A stretch of 64,000 nt of DNA from Pelagerythrobacter marensis (GTDB lineage Bacteria; Pseudomonadota; Alphaproteobacteria; Sphingomonadales; Sphingomonadaceae), in contig NZ_CP011805.1 in NCBI RefSeq assembly GCF_001028625.1, positions 1,674,001-1,738,000 on the forward strand, given 5' to 3'. This document shows positions 26,182 through 34,162 of this stretch, one piece after another. Position 1 is the first letter of the stretch. Every line of letters begins with the position of its first letter. A model generated the notes under the pieces. That model ran no database searches. It worked only from the letters and a program-made list of their open reading frames with translations, and was not told the origin of the DNA. Made by a program: the position numbers and the translations under genes.

Positions 26182-26716
26182 TCGCAGCGACCGCGTGAGC
26201 GGGAACCAGCAGGGTCAGGGCCACGATGCCGACGACGTGAACATCTTCCGCCAGATCGAGCAGGCGAAACTGCCATTGCGTGCTCAGCGTCTGTAACGGC
26301 ATCGCGGGGACGGGAACGATCCCTGCCAGATACAGTGGGCGCGCTGGCTGGATTGCCGACCACATGATCCAGCCGGACACTGGAACGATCACGAACAGGG
26401 CGTAAAATCCGGCGTGGATTGCATGGGCCGTGCTCGCCCGCCAGCCCGGCTCGTCCGCATCGTTGATCGGCCCCGGCACCATCAGCCGCCACGTCAGGCG
26501 CAACCCGCCGAACAGCAGCAGAGTCAGGCCGACCTGGCTGTGATCGGCATAAGCTTCCAGCTTGTCTGCACCGACCAGATTGCGCTGCATCATCCAGCCA
26601 GTGAAAAGCTGGTATATGACGACGCCCGCCATCAGCCAGTGGAACGCGACCCCCACGGGCGTGTACTTGCCCCGGGTGCGATAACGTTCCGCCCAGTCGC
26701 GCAGCGCGCGGATCAT
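26045..26716 (-). CDS. Cytochrome b561-type di-haem membrane protein
   Basis: 223 aa from ATG 26716. Starts RYTPVG-type: YTPVGVAFHWLMAGVVIYQLFTGW, with haem ligand His residues in helices 1, 2 (ADHSQVGLTLLL) and 4 (DVHVVGIVALTLLVPAHAVAAIKHHF). Four helices; prokaryotic b561 proteins move electrons between quinol and periplasmic acceptors. The stop lies inside the convergent cytochrome c4-like gene (137-base overlap). The start overlaps the ctaG stop by 4 bases, so it is cotranscribed with ctaG. Confidence 0.88.
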   Translation of the reverse strand: MIRALRDWAERYRTRGKYTPVGVAFHWLMAGVVIYQLFTGWMMQRNLVGADKLEAYADHSQVGLTLLLFGGLRLTWRLMVPGPINDADEPGWRASTAHAIHAGFYALFVIVPVSGWIMWSAIQPARPLYLAGIVPVPAMPLQTLSTQWQFRLLDLAEDVHVVGIVALTLLVPAHAVAAIKHHFWDRDDVFEGMLPEVPDDFGHPSGARYSPKEPRPRARPDGD

Positions 26717-27444
26717 CGGGCTGGTTCCGCCGCGAAGGAACGGTACAGGATCGTCAGCGCGCACAGCAGGTAAATGGCGGAGGCAGGCGCCCACATGATG
26801 ATCCCGGCGATCTGCTGATCTTCCATCGGGGAAAGCCCCCAGGGCTGCGTCGTGAGCCAGTGCGGCGCGTAGTAAGCGCGCCCCGCGAACGTGAGGATAG
26901 CGCCAAGGAGGCCCATCTGCACCATCGTTGCCAGCAGCGACAGAACGGCCGCCCCCGCTTCGGCACGCAACACCCTGGCCCACCACAATGCTGCGCTGAG
27001 CGTTATCGAAATCTGCATTGCCCAGAATACCGCGTCGCTGGAAAGCGCCGCGGAATAGGCCGCCGGAAGATGCCAGGCCCAGAGGACAAGCGCCTGAATC
27101 GCGGTCCACCCGGCCAGCGATCCGGACACACGGCGCATGTCGAACGCCGCGACCAGCAGCGGGGCGAGCAGCGTGGCCAGGAGGACATGGTGAACCACGC
27201 GGGCGGTAAACAGGGCTGAACTCAGCGCGCAGAACGGCGTGACAAACAACAGCAGCACGGCGGCCAGCGCCGCTGCCGCCGGCTTGCGGGCGGCGCGGAG
27301 GTGACCGGCGCGGCGCCACCACACGATGCCTGCAATGGCGATGGCGGCGAAAAGCACGGGATCGAAATTCCAGCTTTCCCACCATGCGGCAGGCACCGGC
27401 GCAACGCCGCAATAGGGATGCCACGCGGGAGGAGACACAACCAT
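26713..27444 (-). CDS. ctaG: CtaG-type (caa3) cytochrome oxidase assembly protein
   Basis: 243 aa, about seven membrane helices. Conserved motifs of the caa3-CtaG family are present: FTARVVHHVLLATLLAPLLV, LWAWHLPAAY and EDQQIAGIIMW. Members help insert copper into caa3-type oxidases. That agrees with the fused-subunit oxidase encoded about 2 kb downstream in the same region. First gene of a two-gene leftward unit with b561. Confidence 0.9.
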   Translation of the reverse strand: MVVSPPAWHPYCGVAPVPAAWWESWNFDPVLFAAIAIAGIVWWRRAGHLRAARKPAAAALAAVLLLFVTPFCALSSALFTARVVHHVLLATLLAPLLVAAFDMRRVSGSLAGWTAIQALVLWAWHLPAAYSAALSSDAVFWAMQISITLSAALWWARVLRAEAGAAVLSLLATMVQMGLLGAILTFAGRAYYAPHWLTTQPWGLSPMEDQQIAGIIMWAPASAIYLLCALTILYRSFAAEPAR

Positions 27445-27527
27445 TGCAAGGTTGAACGCGCGAAAGCGGAAGTGGGTCCGGGTGGACCTGTCCGGTCACC
27501 GCTGCGCTCTACTCCCAGACGAACGAA

Positions 27528-27556
27528 GGGCGGCCGGATCGTCGACCCGGCCGCCC
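27528..27556. terminator. Strong hairpin terminator
   Basis: GGGCGGCCGG and CCGGCCGCCC form a perfect 10-bp stem with a 9-base loop; TGTTGTTCTT follows on the plus strand and TTCGTTCGTCT on the minus strand. It lies 30 bases beyond the stop of the leftward gene at 27586. Confidence 0.8.
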
Positions 27557-27585
27557 TGTTGTTCTTCACGCAGTGGAATCGATCG

Positions 27586-28461
27586 TCAATCGTCGGTGGT
27601 GGTGGTCGCGGTGCCCGATCCCTGCGCGATCACCAGCACGTCGGCGCCGGCGGCGAGGTTGCCGGCAGGCACGGCGAGATCCGTGCCCCGCGCATCGACG
27701 ATCACCTGCTCGACCCGGCCCCGCGAATCGCTGACGATCTGCCGGACTTTGCCGACTGCGGCACCGTCGGGCGCGACAACCGGCATTCCCGGTGCAATGG
27801 CAACGGCGCCTTCGCCAGCCGCAGCCGCGCTGCTGGCGGCAGCGAACATGCCGCCGAGGCCGTTTGCCGAACCCTGCCCGGCGGCAGAGCCATTGCCGCT
27901 GGCCGAACCGCCGGCATTGGCAGCCCCGGCAGCAGTGCCGGCGGCCTGGCCCACAAGACCGGTCGCCCGATCGCGCGCCGCGCCGGCGGCGGGCATGGCC
28001 ACGTTGCGAACGTTCGCGACAGTGCCGCGCGCACGCTGGACGCCGTCACCCGCAATGGCGCGGACATCGTCGGTCCCGAGCAGCTGCGCGTCGGCGCTGC
28101 CCGAACCCGATGCCCCCGCATGGCCGGAGGCCGAACCCTGGCTGGATCCCAGCGGCGTTTCCACAACATCGCTGGCGATTGCGGTGACCGAGGTGTCGAC
28201 CGAACGTTCTGCCGAAACCCGGCCCGAACGGCGATCCACCTTCTGGCTGCCCCGCGTGCGCGCATCGCCCCGGGCTTCACCGCGGGCTTCACCGCGGACG
28301 GTGGAGCGCAGGGTTTCGCCGGGCATGCTGCGAACCGTATCGAGGGGGGAACCGATGGAACCGGTCACCTGGCCCAGCCCGCTGCCCGAAAGCAGTTGCG
28401 CCTGCGCCTGGGGAACGGCCACAATCGAGAGAGCCGAAGCGGCAAGTAGAAGCTTTTTCAT
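27586..28461 (-). CDS. Secreted Ala/Gly-rich protein with PRC-barrel-like C-terminus
   Basis: 291 aa from ATG 28461 (GGAAAGGAAG upstream). Signal peptide MKKLLLAASALSIVAVPQAQA. The middle is low-complexity with short repeats (RGEARGEARGDA; blocks of GSAS, AGAA). Residues about 225-280 (GMPVVAPDGAAVGKVRQIV, VIVDARG, VPAGNL) look like a PRC-barrel. No enzymatic motif. It has the same promoter-like motif as the subtilase and the 31.2 kb secreted protein, so it is probably part of the nearby ECF sigma regulon. Confidence 0.65.
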   Translation of the reverse strand: MKKLLLAASALSIVAVPQAQAQLLSGSGLGQVTGSIGSPLDTVRSMPGETLRSTVRGEARGEARGDARTRGSQKVDRRSGRVSAERSVDTSVTAIASDVVETPLGSSQGSASGHAGASGSGSADAQLLGTDDVRAIAGDGVQRARGTVANVRNVAMPAAGAARDRATGLVGQAAGTAAGAANAGGSASGNGSAAGQGSANGLGGMFAAASSAAAAGEGAVAIAPGMPVVAPDGAAVGKVRQIVSDSRGRVEQVIVDARGTDLAVPAGNLAAGADVLVIAQGSGTATTTTDD

Positions 28462-28519
28462 GATGACTTCCTTTCCTTTCGGCGGGGCCGGAATGACATT
28501 GGCACCCGCTTCGAAAGGA

Positions 28520-28546
28520 AAACGAAGCAAGCCGGCGCTTTAATCC
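28520..28546 (-). promoter_or_regulatory. ECF-type promoter motif, copy A
   Basis: Minus strand GGATTAAA, 12 bases, TTCGTTT, located 59-85 bases upstream of the 28461 start. Identical core elements and spacing are found at 29848-29874 and 31605-31631. Confidence 0.6.
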
Positions 28547-28568
28547 ACCGGCGCGAAAAAAGTGGTGC

Positions 28569-29807
28569 TCAGCGTCCGCGGCACTCCGCGCAGAGCAGGC
28601 CGCGCCCGAAGGTATCGTCGCGCCCCTTGCGGCCCAGATCGACTGCCTCGGCATCCAGTCGCGCGCGCCAGTTCCGCCCCGACGCGAGCGCGTGCGCGAC
28701 GCGCGCGGCGGCGAGCGGCGTGGCGAACGAGGTGCCGCGCAGCCGGACGCGCTTGCCCCCGGCATTCAGGCCGAAGACGTCCGCCCCGGGCGCGGCATAG
28801 TCGAGATCGAGCGCGCGCCCCGCTTCGATCAATGCGCGGCCTCGCCCATCGACCGCCGTGACCGAGACGACACCTTCGTAGCTTGCCGGATAGGCAAGCG
28901 GCGCGGCAGGGCCGCCGTTTCCGACCGCCGCCACGACCACGACCCCTTTCGACCGCGCAGCCGCGACCGCGCGCGCGAGCACGGGGTTCTTCGGCCCGAC
29001 CAGACTGATGACGACGACCCGACTTCCCCGATCCGCCAGCCATCCCAGACCGCGCGCGATCGCAAGCGCGTTGCCCCCGGCCTGATCGGTTCCATAAACG
29101 TCGGCCACGCGGATCGGCCCGGCCCCGGCGGACGCCAGCAGCGAGGCAACGGCGCTGCCGTGATTGCTGGCGACCGGTGCCCCTTGCGCGAAACCGCGCG
29201 TTTCGGCCACCGGCACGGCCTTGCCCGGCGCGCCGTCGATCATTCCCACCGGCGCGCTGCCCCCGGCACCCGATACCTCCGCCGCTGCGGCACGGCTGGT
29301 GACGGCGAGCGGCGGCGACAGGGCAACCCCCGACTGGAAATGCAGCGTATCGGCGGAAACCGTGGCTTCGGGCAGCAGGCGCGCGAGGTCGCGCTCCGCA
29401 TCCGCCAGATCGCTATCGCCCGGCGTGCGGAGGCGCGCGAATGCGATCCCCAGCCCTTCGATCTCGCCGCTTTCGATCACGGCGAACCCCGCGGCGCGTG
29501 CCCGGCCGAGCATCGCGGGGCTGGCATCGAGCACCAGCAGTTCGCCCCGCCGCGCCGGATCTCCGGCGGCGTCCCGTTCCACCAGATCGCCGTTGCGCCG
29601 CACGAACCGGTCGATCTCGCGCAGCCTGTCCTGCGCCAGACGATCGGCGAGCCGGGCGGTTCGATCCAGCCGCCTGTCCAGTTCCTGCGTCAGCGGCCCG
29701 ATCACATCCCCCACGCGGGGGACCTGCACGCCGGGCAGTGCCACTTGCGCGGCGAGCGGCCCGGACAGCAGGCAAAGGGCTGCGAAAATGAGGAAAATTC
29801 TGTGCAT
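28569..29807 (-). CDS. Secreted S8-family (subtilisin-like) serine protease
   Basis: 412 aa. Signal peptide (MHRIFLIFAALCLLSGPLAAQ), then about 165 residues of propeptide, then the catalytic domain. Triad: Asp191 (GMIDGAPG), His216 (NHGSAVAS), Ser360 (GTSFATPLAA); oxyanion Asn297 (AVGNGGP). Two Cys in the C-terminal LLCAECRGR. It acts in the periplasm or outside. It is divergent from an ECF sigma gene and preceded by promoter motif B, so it is likely a regulon member, perhaps with a role in envelope stress. Confidence 0.92.
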   Translation of the reverse strand: MHRIFLIFAALCLLSGPLAAQVALPGVQVPRVGDVIGPLTQELDRRLDRTARLADRLAQDRLREIDRFVRRNGDLVERDAAGDPARRGELLVLDASPAMLGRARAAGFAVIESGEIEGLGIAFARLRTPGDSDLADAERDLARLLPEATVSADTLHFQSGVALSPPLAVTSRAAAAEVSGAGGSAPVGMIDGAPGKAVPVAETRGFAQGAPVASNHGSAVASLLASAGAGPIRVADVYGTDQAGGNALAIARGLGWLADRGSRVVVISLVGPKNPVLARAVAAARSKGVVVVAAVGNGGPAAPLAYPASYEGVVSVTAVDGRGRALIEAGRALDLDYAAPGADVFGLNAGGKRVRLRGTSFATPLAAARVAHALASGRNWRARLDAEAVDLGRKGRDDTFGRGLLCAECRGR

Positions 29808-29847
29808 CGGCTGTAAAGTATCTCAAAAGTTCGATTAAGCATGGATG

Positions 29848-29874
29848 AAACGAACCCCCTCGCACGTTTAATCC
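29848..29874 (-). promoter_or_regulatory. ECF-type promoter motif, copy B
   Basis: Minus strand GGATTAAA, 12 bases, TTCGTTT, between the divergent subtilase and ECF sigma genes and 41-67 bases upstream of the subtilase start. Confidence 0.6.
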
Positions 29875-29914
29875 ACGGAAGGCAGAGACACTGAGCGCAT
29901 CGTTCGACAAGGAC

Positions 29915-30379
29915 TTGCTGGAACTGCTGCCCCGGTTGCGCCGTTTCGCGACCGGGCTGGCCGGCACCCCTGCGGACGGTGACGATCTCTGCCAGATGAC
30001 GCTCGAGCGTGCGCTGGCAAACCGGCAGAAATGGCGGGAGGGCACACGGCTCGACAGTTGGATGTATCGCATCATGCGCAATATCTGGATCGACGAGGGC
30101 CGGGCCACCACGCGGCGCAGACAAACTTTTGTCGCGGACGAAGCCGGCCTGACGGTCGGCGCCGAAGGGGCGCAGGAATCGGCGGTCGAGCTGTCGATGG
30201 TCGATCGCGCGATCCAGACACTGCCCGCCGAACAGCGCGAGGCGGTCCTGCTGGTGATGGTCGAAGGCTATGCCTACCGCGAAGCCGCCGAAATCGTGGG
30301 CTGTCCGGTCGGAACCCTGAATTCGCGCCTGGTTCGCGGGCGCGATGCGCTGCTCGATCTGCTGGGAGAGGCAACATGA
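29915..30379 (+). CDS. ECF RNA polymerase sigma factor
   Basis: 154 aa from TTG 29915. An in-frame CTG at 29891 would add SASFDKD, which resembles the N-terminus of related factors and is preceded by GGAAGG, so the true start may be there. Sigma2 is seen as GDDLCQMTLERALANR with WMYRIMRNIWID, and sigma4 as IQTLPAEQREAVLLVMVEGYAYREAAEIVGCPVGTLNSRL. It overlaps the following anti-sigma gene by 4 bases, the usual pairing. The promoter motif shared by nearby secreted-protein genes is a candidate target. Confidence 0.9.
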   Translation: MLELLPRLRRFATGLAGTPADGDDLCQMTLERALANRQKWREGTRLDSWMYRIMRNIWIDEGRATTRRRQTFVADEAGLTVGAEGAQESAVELSMVDRAIQTLPAEQREAVLLVMVEGYAYREAAEIVGCPVGTLNSRLVRGRDALLDLLGEAT

Positions 30380-31083
30380 CCATCACGCGCGAAGAACTGG
30401 CGGCCTTTTCCGATGGCGAATTGCCGGATGAGCGCGCAGCCCAGGTCGCGGCGGCAGTGGATGCCGACCCGGCCCTTGCGCGCGAGGTCGAAGCGCACCG
30501 CGCGTTAAGGGCGCAGCTTTCGGGCCATTTCGCCCCCGTGCTCGACGCCCCCGTCCCCGACCGCCTTGCCGCGCTGCTGCAGGCCGATGCCGCGCCGGAA
30601 CAGGCCGTGGTCACCGACCTTTCGGCAGCGCGCGAACGCCGTCAGGCGAAGCGCACGATCCCGCGCTGGAGCTGGATCGCCGGCCCTGCCCTGGCGGCCT
30701 CGCTGGCGCTGGTCGTGCTGTTTCCGCGCGGCGAGGCGGATAATGCGGGCTACGCCGGGACCTCGCTCGCCGCTGCGCTGGACAGCACGCTGGTGGCCGA
30801 ACAGGCACCGGATGCGGACACGCGCATCCTCTTGAGCTTCCGCGATGCGCAGGGCGAATTCTGCCGCGCATTCAGCCGGAGCGAGGGAAGCGGCATCGCC
30901 TGCCGCGACGAACAGGGCTGGCGGATAGAAGCGCAGGGCAAAGGATCGGCCGGATCGCAGACCGAATATCGCATGGCCGGCGCCGACGAAGCCTCCATCC
31001 TGGCGCGCGCGCAGGACATGGCGCAAGGCCCCGCCCTCGACGCGCAGGAAGAAGCCGCCGCCCGTTCGCGCGGCTGGCGCTGA
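30376..31083 (+). CDS. Anti-sigma factor (single membrane span)
   Basis: 235 aa. The N-terminal about 70 residues (REELAAFSDGELPDERAAQVAAAVDADP) match cytoplasmic anti-sigma domains without the zinc HxxxCxxC motif. A membrane helix follows at about 97-116 (WSWIAGPALAASLALVVLF) and a periplasmic C-terminal domain with two Cys. It should hold the cotranslated ECF sigma inactive until an envelope signal arrives. Coupled to the sigma gene by ATGA. Confidence 0.85.
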   Translation: MTITREELAAFSDGELPDERAAQVAAAVDADPALAREVEAHRALRAQLSGHFAPVLDAPVPDRLAALLQADAAPEQAVVTDLSAARERRQAKRTIPRWSWIAGPALAASLALVVLFPRGEADNAGYAGTSLAAALDSTLVAEQAPDADTRILLSFRDAQGEFCRAFSRSEGSGIACRDEQGWRIEAQGKGSAGSQTEYRMAGADEASILARAQDMAQGPALDAQEEAAARSRGWR

Positions 31084-31144
31084 TCCGCACCGCGCCCCGT
31101 CGCCAGCGGGCAATCCTGGCCTCGGGCGATAACGCAGGCACGAA

Positions 31145-31171
31145 AAAGGGCCGGGAAACTCCCGACCCTTT
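31145..31171. terminator. Bidirectional terminator
   Basis: AAAGGG-cc-GGGA, a 3-base loop, TCCC-ga-CCCTTT. A residues precede and T residues close the stem, between the converging anti-sigma gene and the small secreted-protein gene. Confidence 0.7.
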
Positions 31172-31210
31172 CGCGCGGCCCCGCAGGCACTGCGATAGAT
31201 GTGGCGGCAC

Positions 31211-31555
31211 TTATCCGTCGATATAGACGGTGCCCTGGCGATATCCGCGCTTGGCCATGTCGTGGATGTAATCCTCGCGCTCGTGCTTCAGCTCGCGGGC
31301 GTATTCTTCCCAGGCATCGCGCTGATCCTCAAGATCGCTTGCGCGGCGCAGGTCGCTCGCCAGCTCTTTCTGCGCTTCGGTGATGTCGAGGCGGTAATCG
31401 AACCAGAGGTTGTTTTCGATCCCGGCGATCGGACTGGTCAGAATGCGCGATTCTTCGGCGCGCGCGAGGCGTTCCTCGTCCAGTGCCGGAAGGGCCGCCG
31501 TGGCCGAACCCGCAACACCGAGGGCGAGGAGCGGGAGAAGAAACTTGGTATTCAT
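31211..31555 (-). CDS. Small secreted helical protein
   Basis: 114 aa with a clear signal peptide (MNTKFLLPLLALGVAGSATA) and a mature part dominated by charged heptad-like helices (EAQKELASDLRRASDLEDQR, DAWEEYARELKHER), suggesting a coiled coil. No recognised family. The gene is preceded by promoter motif C, so it may be induced with the subtilase and the 27.6 kb protein by the ECF sigma. Confidence 0.65.
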   Translation of the reverse strand: MNTKFLLPLLALGVAGSATAALPALDEERLARAEESRILTSPIAGIENNLWFDYRLDITEAQKELASDLRRASDLEDQRDAWEEYARELKHEREDYIHDMAKRGYRQGTVYIDG

Positions 31556-31604
31556 CGGGCATCTCCTTGGTGCGCGAACCGCTCTGCGCGGTCGCTCAAC
31601 GGAG

Positions 31605-31631
31605 AAACGAACGATCCGCCCGCTTTAATGC
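31605..31631 (-). promoter_or_regulatory. ECF-type promoter motif, copy C
   Basis: Minus strand GCATTAAA, 12 bases, TTCGTTT, 50-76 bases upstream of the 31555 start. Its -35 part overlaps the stop codon region of the ECF41 sigma gene. Confidence 0.6.
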
Positions 31632-32554
31632 ATCAGCCGGTCATTTTCTTCATCACGTCCTGCCGCGAGCACGCGATAGGGATCGAGATGGCGCAGCTTG
31701 TCCGGGTTGCGCATGACGTAGATCGCAGCAATGCGCCCGTCCTCGATATCGAGCGCGGTCGTCTGTAGCTCCCCATCCGCTTCGCTGGTAACGAAGCCCG
31801 GCAGACCGTTGATCACGACCGTTTCGACCAACCGCGAAGGATGCTTGGCAAATATCACGGCGAGCGCCTTGTGAAGGCGCAGAACGTGAGGCCGCCCGAT
31901 CACCGGGACCACGGCGGCGGAACGCTTCCCCCCGCCGTCCGAATGCAGCGTGACGTCGCTGGCGAGCAACGCGCCCAGCGCCGCGAGATCGCCGCTGCGC
32001 GAGGCGGCGAAGAATTCCTCCGCAATCGCGAGGCCCTTGCGCCGGTCGACCGCGAAGCGGGGCCGGGCCTCGCGCACATGGGCACGCGCCCGCGCGGCGA
32101 GCTGGCGGCACGCGGCGGCGTCGCGTTCCAGCGTCTCGGCAATCGTGTCGTAATCCTGGCCGAACACATCGTGCAGCAGGAACGCCGCCCGCTCCAGCGG
32201 CGACAGCCGTTCCAGCGCGAGCATGAGCGGGAGGGTGACGTCCTCCGGCTCGTCGGGTTCGATCACCGGGTCGGGCAGCCAGGGTCCGACATAGGTTTCC
32301 CGCCGATGCCGCGCCGATTTTAGCTGATCGAGGCACAGGCGGGTGACGATACGGCGCAGGAACGCTTCGGGGACCTGCACGGCCCCCCGCTCGGTGTTGA
32401 GCCAGCGGATGAAGCATTCCTGCACGATATCTTCGGCATCGGCCACCGAACCGAGCATGCGATAGGCCACCCGCAGCAGCATGGGCCGGTGCGCCTGAAA
32501 CGCCGCAGCCGCACGCCCCGCTTCCCCGGCCTCCGCCTCCGGCACGCCCGTCAC
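31625..32554 (-). CDS. ECF41 (SigJ-like) sigma factor with SnoaL-like C-terminal domain
   Basis: 309 aa from GTG 32554, overlapping the upstream gene by 4 bases. Sigma2 (RVAYRMLGSVADAEDIVQECFIRW) and sigma4 (LSPLERAAFLLHDVFGQDYDTIAETL) are followed by a SnoaL-like extension of about 130 residues. The diagnostic ECF41 motifs are visible: YVGPWLPDPV in the linker and DGGGK in the extension. In ECF41 factors this extension takes the place of an anti-sigma factor. The partner gene for a carboxymuconolactone-decarboxylase-like protein lies directly upstream, also typical of the group. Confidence 0.92.
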   Translation of the reverse strand: MTGVPEAEAGEAGRAAAAFQAHRPMLLRVAYRMLGSVADAEDIVQECFIRWLNTERGAVQVPEAFLRRIVTRLCLDQLKSARHRRETYVGPWLPDPVIEPDEPEDVTLPLMLALERLSPLERAAFLLHDVFGQDYDTIAETLERDAAACRQLAARARAHVREARPRFAVDRRKGLAIAEEFFAASRSGDLAALGALLASDVTLHSDGGGKRSAAVVPVIGRPHVLRLHKALAVIFAKHPSRLVETVVINGLPGFVTSEADGELQTTALDIEDGRIAAIYVMRNPDKLRHLDPYRVLAAGRDEENDRLMH

Positions 32555-33012
32555 ACCAGCGCCCTTGCCTCTTCCGGTTCGAACCACAGGCCGAAGCCGA
32601 CCGCCAGCCGGTTCCACCCATTGATCACATTGATCATCAGGGTCAGCTTCACCTGCTCCTCCTCGGAAAAATGGTTCGCCAGCGCGTTGTAGGCGGCGGC
32701 GTGGGAATGCCCTTGGGACAACTGCGTCAGTGCGTCCGTCCAGGCCAGGGCGGCGCGTTCGCGGTCGGTATAGCACGGCGCCTCGCGCCAGGCGGCAAGA
32801 AGATACAGCCGCTGTTCGCTTTCGCCCTGACCGCGCGCCTCGATCGTGTGCATGTTGATGCAGTTGGCACAGCCGTTGATCTGCGAGGCGCGAACCTTGA
32901 CCAGTTCGACCAGGCTCGGTTCCAGGCTTTCCATGATCGCGACGGCGGCGGCGGTCCAGGTTTTCATCGGGCCCGACGCTGCCGCATAGGGGTTCAGTTT
33001 CACGTTGGTCAT
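32551..33012 (-). CDS. AhpD-like carboxymuconolactone decarboxylase-family protein
   Basis: 153 aa. The redox motif CANCINMH within VRASQINGCANCINMHTIEARG is that of AhpD-like alkylhydroperoxidases. The rest is all-alpha. It precedes the ECF41 sigma gene with a 4-base overlap and is itself preceded by an exact ECF41-type promoter. It should therefore be the main target of that sigma, probably in oxidative or electrophile stress. Confidence 0.88.
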   Translation of the reverse strand: MTNVKLNPYAAASGPMKTWTAAAVAIMESLEPSLVELVKVRASQINGCANCINMHTIEARGQGESEQRLYLLAAWREAPCYTDRERAALAWTDALTQLSQGHSHAAAYNALANHFSEEEQVKLTLMINVINGWNRLAVGFGLWFEPEEARALV

Positions 33013-33043
33013 TGCGAGTGCTCCTTGACGGTATCACTCACAT

Positions 33044-33070
33044 GACGACACGCGATCGGCCCGTGTGACA
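33044..33070 (-). promoter_or_regulatory. ECF41-type promoter
   Basis: Minus strand TGTCACA, exactly 16 bases, CGTC. This is the published ECF41 promoter pattern, placed 32-58 bases upstream of the AhpD-like gene, whose operon ends with the ECF41 sigma gene. Confidence 0.85.
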
Positions 33071-33148
33071 TCGGGCCCGATTTTCCCCGCAGTTTTTTGC
33101 AGAGTGCGGTTTGTCGATCGCCCGCGCACTGCGCGCCATCGGCAAAAC

Positions 33149-33174
33149 GGGGGAGACCGCTGGCGGCCTCCCCC
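33149..33174 (-). terminator. Terminator hairpin of the outer-membrane barrel gene
   Basis: GGGGGAG pairs with CTCCCCC with an inner CCGC/GCGG stem. On the minus strand it begins 9 bases after the stop of the gene at 33183 and is followed by CGTTTTG. Confidence 0.65.
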
Positions 33175-33182
33175 TCTCGCTG

Positions 33183-33875
33183 TCAGAATCGAACGCCGAG
33201 GCCGAGCAGGACCTGATGACGGTCGGTGCTCATGTCGATCGCGAATTCCTCGTCCTCGTCGAGCACGAAGGAACCATCGCCGAAGTCGGTGTAGGTATAT
33301 TCCAGCTTGGCATAGGCACCGGCGGTAATGCCGATCTCTACCCCGGCGCCGGCGTGGTAACCGCCGCGGGTGTCGGAAAACCGTGCGACTTCGCCCGGCT
33401 CTTCGTCTTCATTGTCGGTTACGTCGGCATCGTAGCTGCCCTTGAACTTGCCGTTCGAATAACCGCCCTTGGCATAGATCAGCGAATTATCGCCGATCGG
33501 GACGCCGGCGCGCAGGCCGACGGTGAAGGTGCGGTCAAGCTCTCCGCAGACGAGATCGTCCTCCACCAGTTCGGAGCACATCGAATTGCTGGAGAAATCG
33601 ATACCGGCATAGGCGCCGACAACGAAACTGCGCCCGATCTGCGCGTCGTATCCGATCTCCGCCCCGAAAGTCGGGCGGTCGTCGTCAGCCGAAGCCAGGA
33701 GGAATTCGTCGCCTTCCTCCTCTTCGTCGTCGTCGGGGTTGGGGGCGATCGTATCGACGCTTCCCGTTTCCCAGCCGACACGACCTTCAACGCGAAATCC
33801 CGATACGTCCTGCGCATAGGCGGAAGTGCTTGCGAGGGAGAGTCCAGCAGCACCGATTAATACGATGACCTTCAT
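33183..33875 (-). CDS. Outer-membrane beta-barrel protein (OmpA-like/porin-family fold)
   Basis: 230 aa from ATG 33875 (GGAAAGGAAG upstream). Signal peptide MKVIVLIGAAGLSLASTSAYA, then about eight alternating strands ending in VLLGLGVRF with terminal Phe. Loops are strikingly acidic (PDDDEEEEGDEF; DNEDEEPGE) and two Cys may pair in SMCSELVEDDLVCG. YAKGGYSNGKF and YAKLEYTYTDF are typical of the Opa/OmpW-like 8-strand barrels. Function unknown; acidic loops may bind cations. Confidence 0.8.
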   Translation of the reverse strand: MKVIVLIGAAGLSLASTSAYAQDVSGFRVEGRVGWETGSVDTIAPNPDDDEEEEGDEFLLASADDDRPTFGAEIGYDAQIGRSFVVGAYAGIDFSSNSMCSELVEDDLVCGELDRTFTVGLRAGVPIGDNSLIYAKGGYSNGKFKGSYDADVTDNEDEEPGEVARFSDTRGGYHAGAGVEIGITAGAYAKLEYTYTDFGDGSFVLDEDEEFAIDMSTDRHQVLLGLGVRF

Positions 33876-34162
33876 TTTCTTCCTTTCCAGACATGGCGAG
33901 GTTCCCATGTTCGGATACGGGAAGCCGCCCCTCCGCTGGCGTGCCCGCATTGAAACGTGCCGAACCTGAACCTCGCCCCTTGGACGGAGACCTCCGCCAG
34001 GGACCTTGGCCAGGGCGGAAGATTTTTGTGTCGCGAACCTGTGGCGATCCTGCGCGCAGAACGTTTTTTTCGAAAGCGTCATACGGGGCAAAATCCGCCC
34101 GCATTAACCATCCTTTTCCTTTCGTCGCGCATGAAGCCGGTCATCGCGTCGAGAGGAGTTCG

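Noticed and set aside
34020..34070. A GGAAC...CGTT general-stress (EcfG) promoter before the diguanylate cyclase
   Set aside because: GAAC and CGTT are present but about 23 bases apart instead of 16-17.
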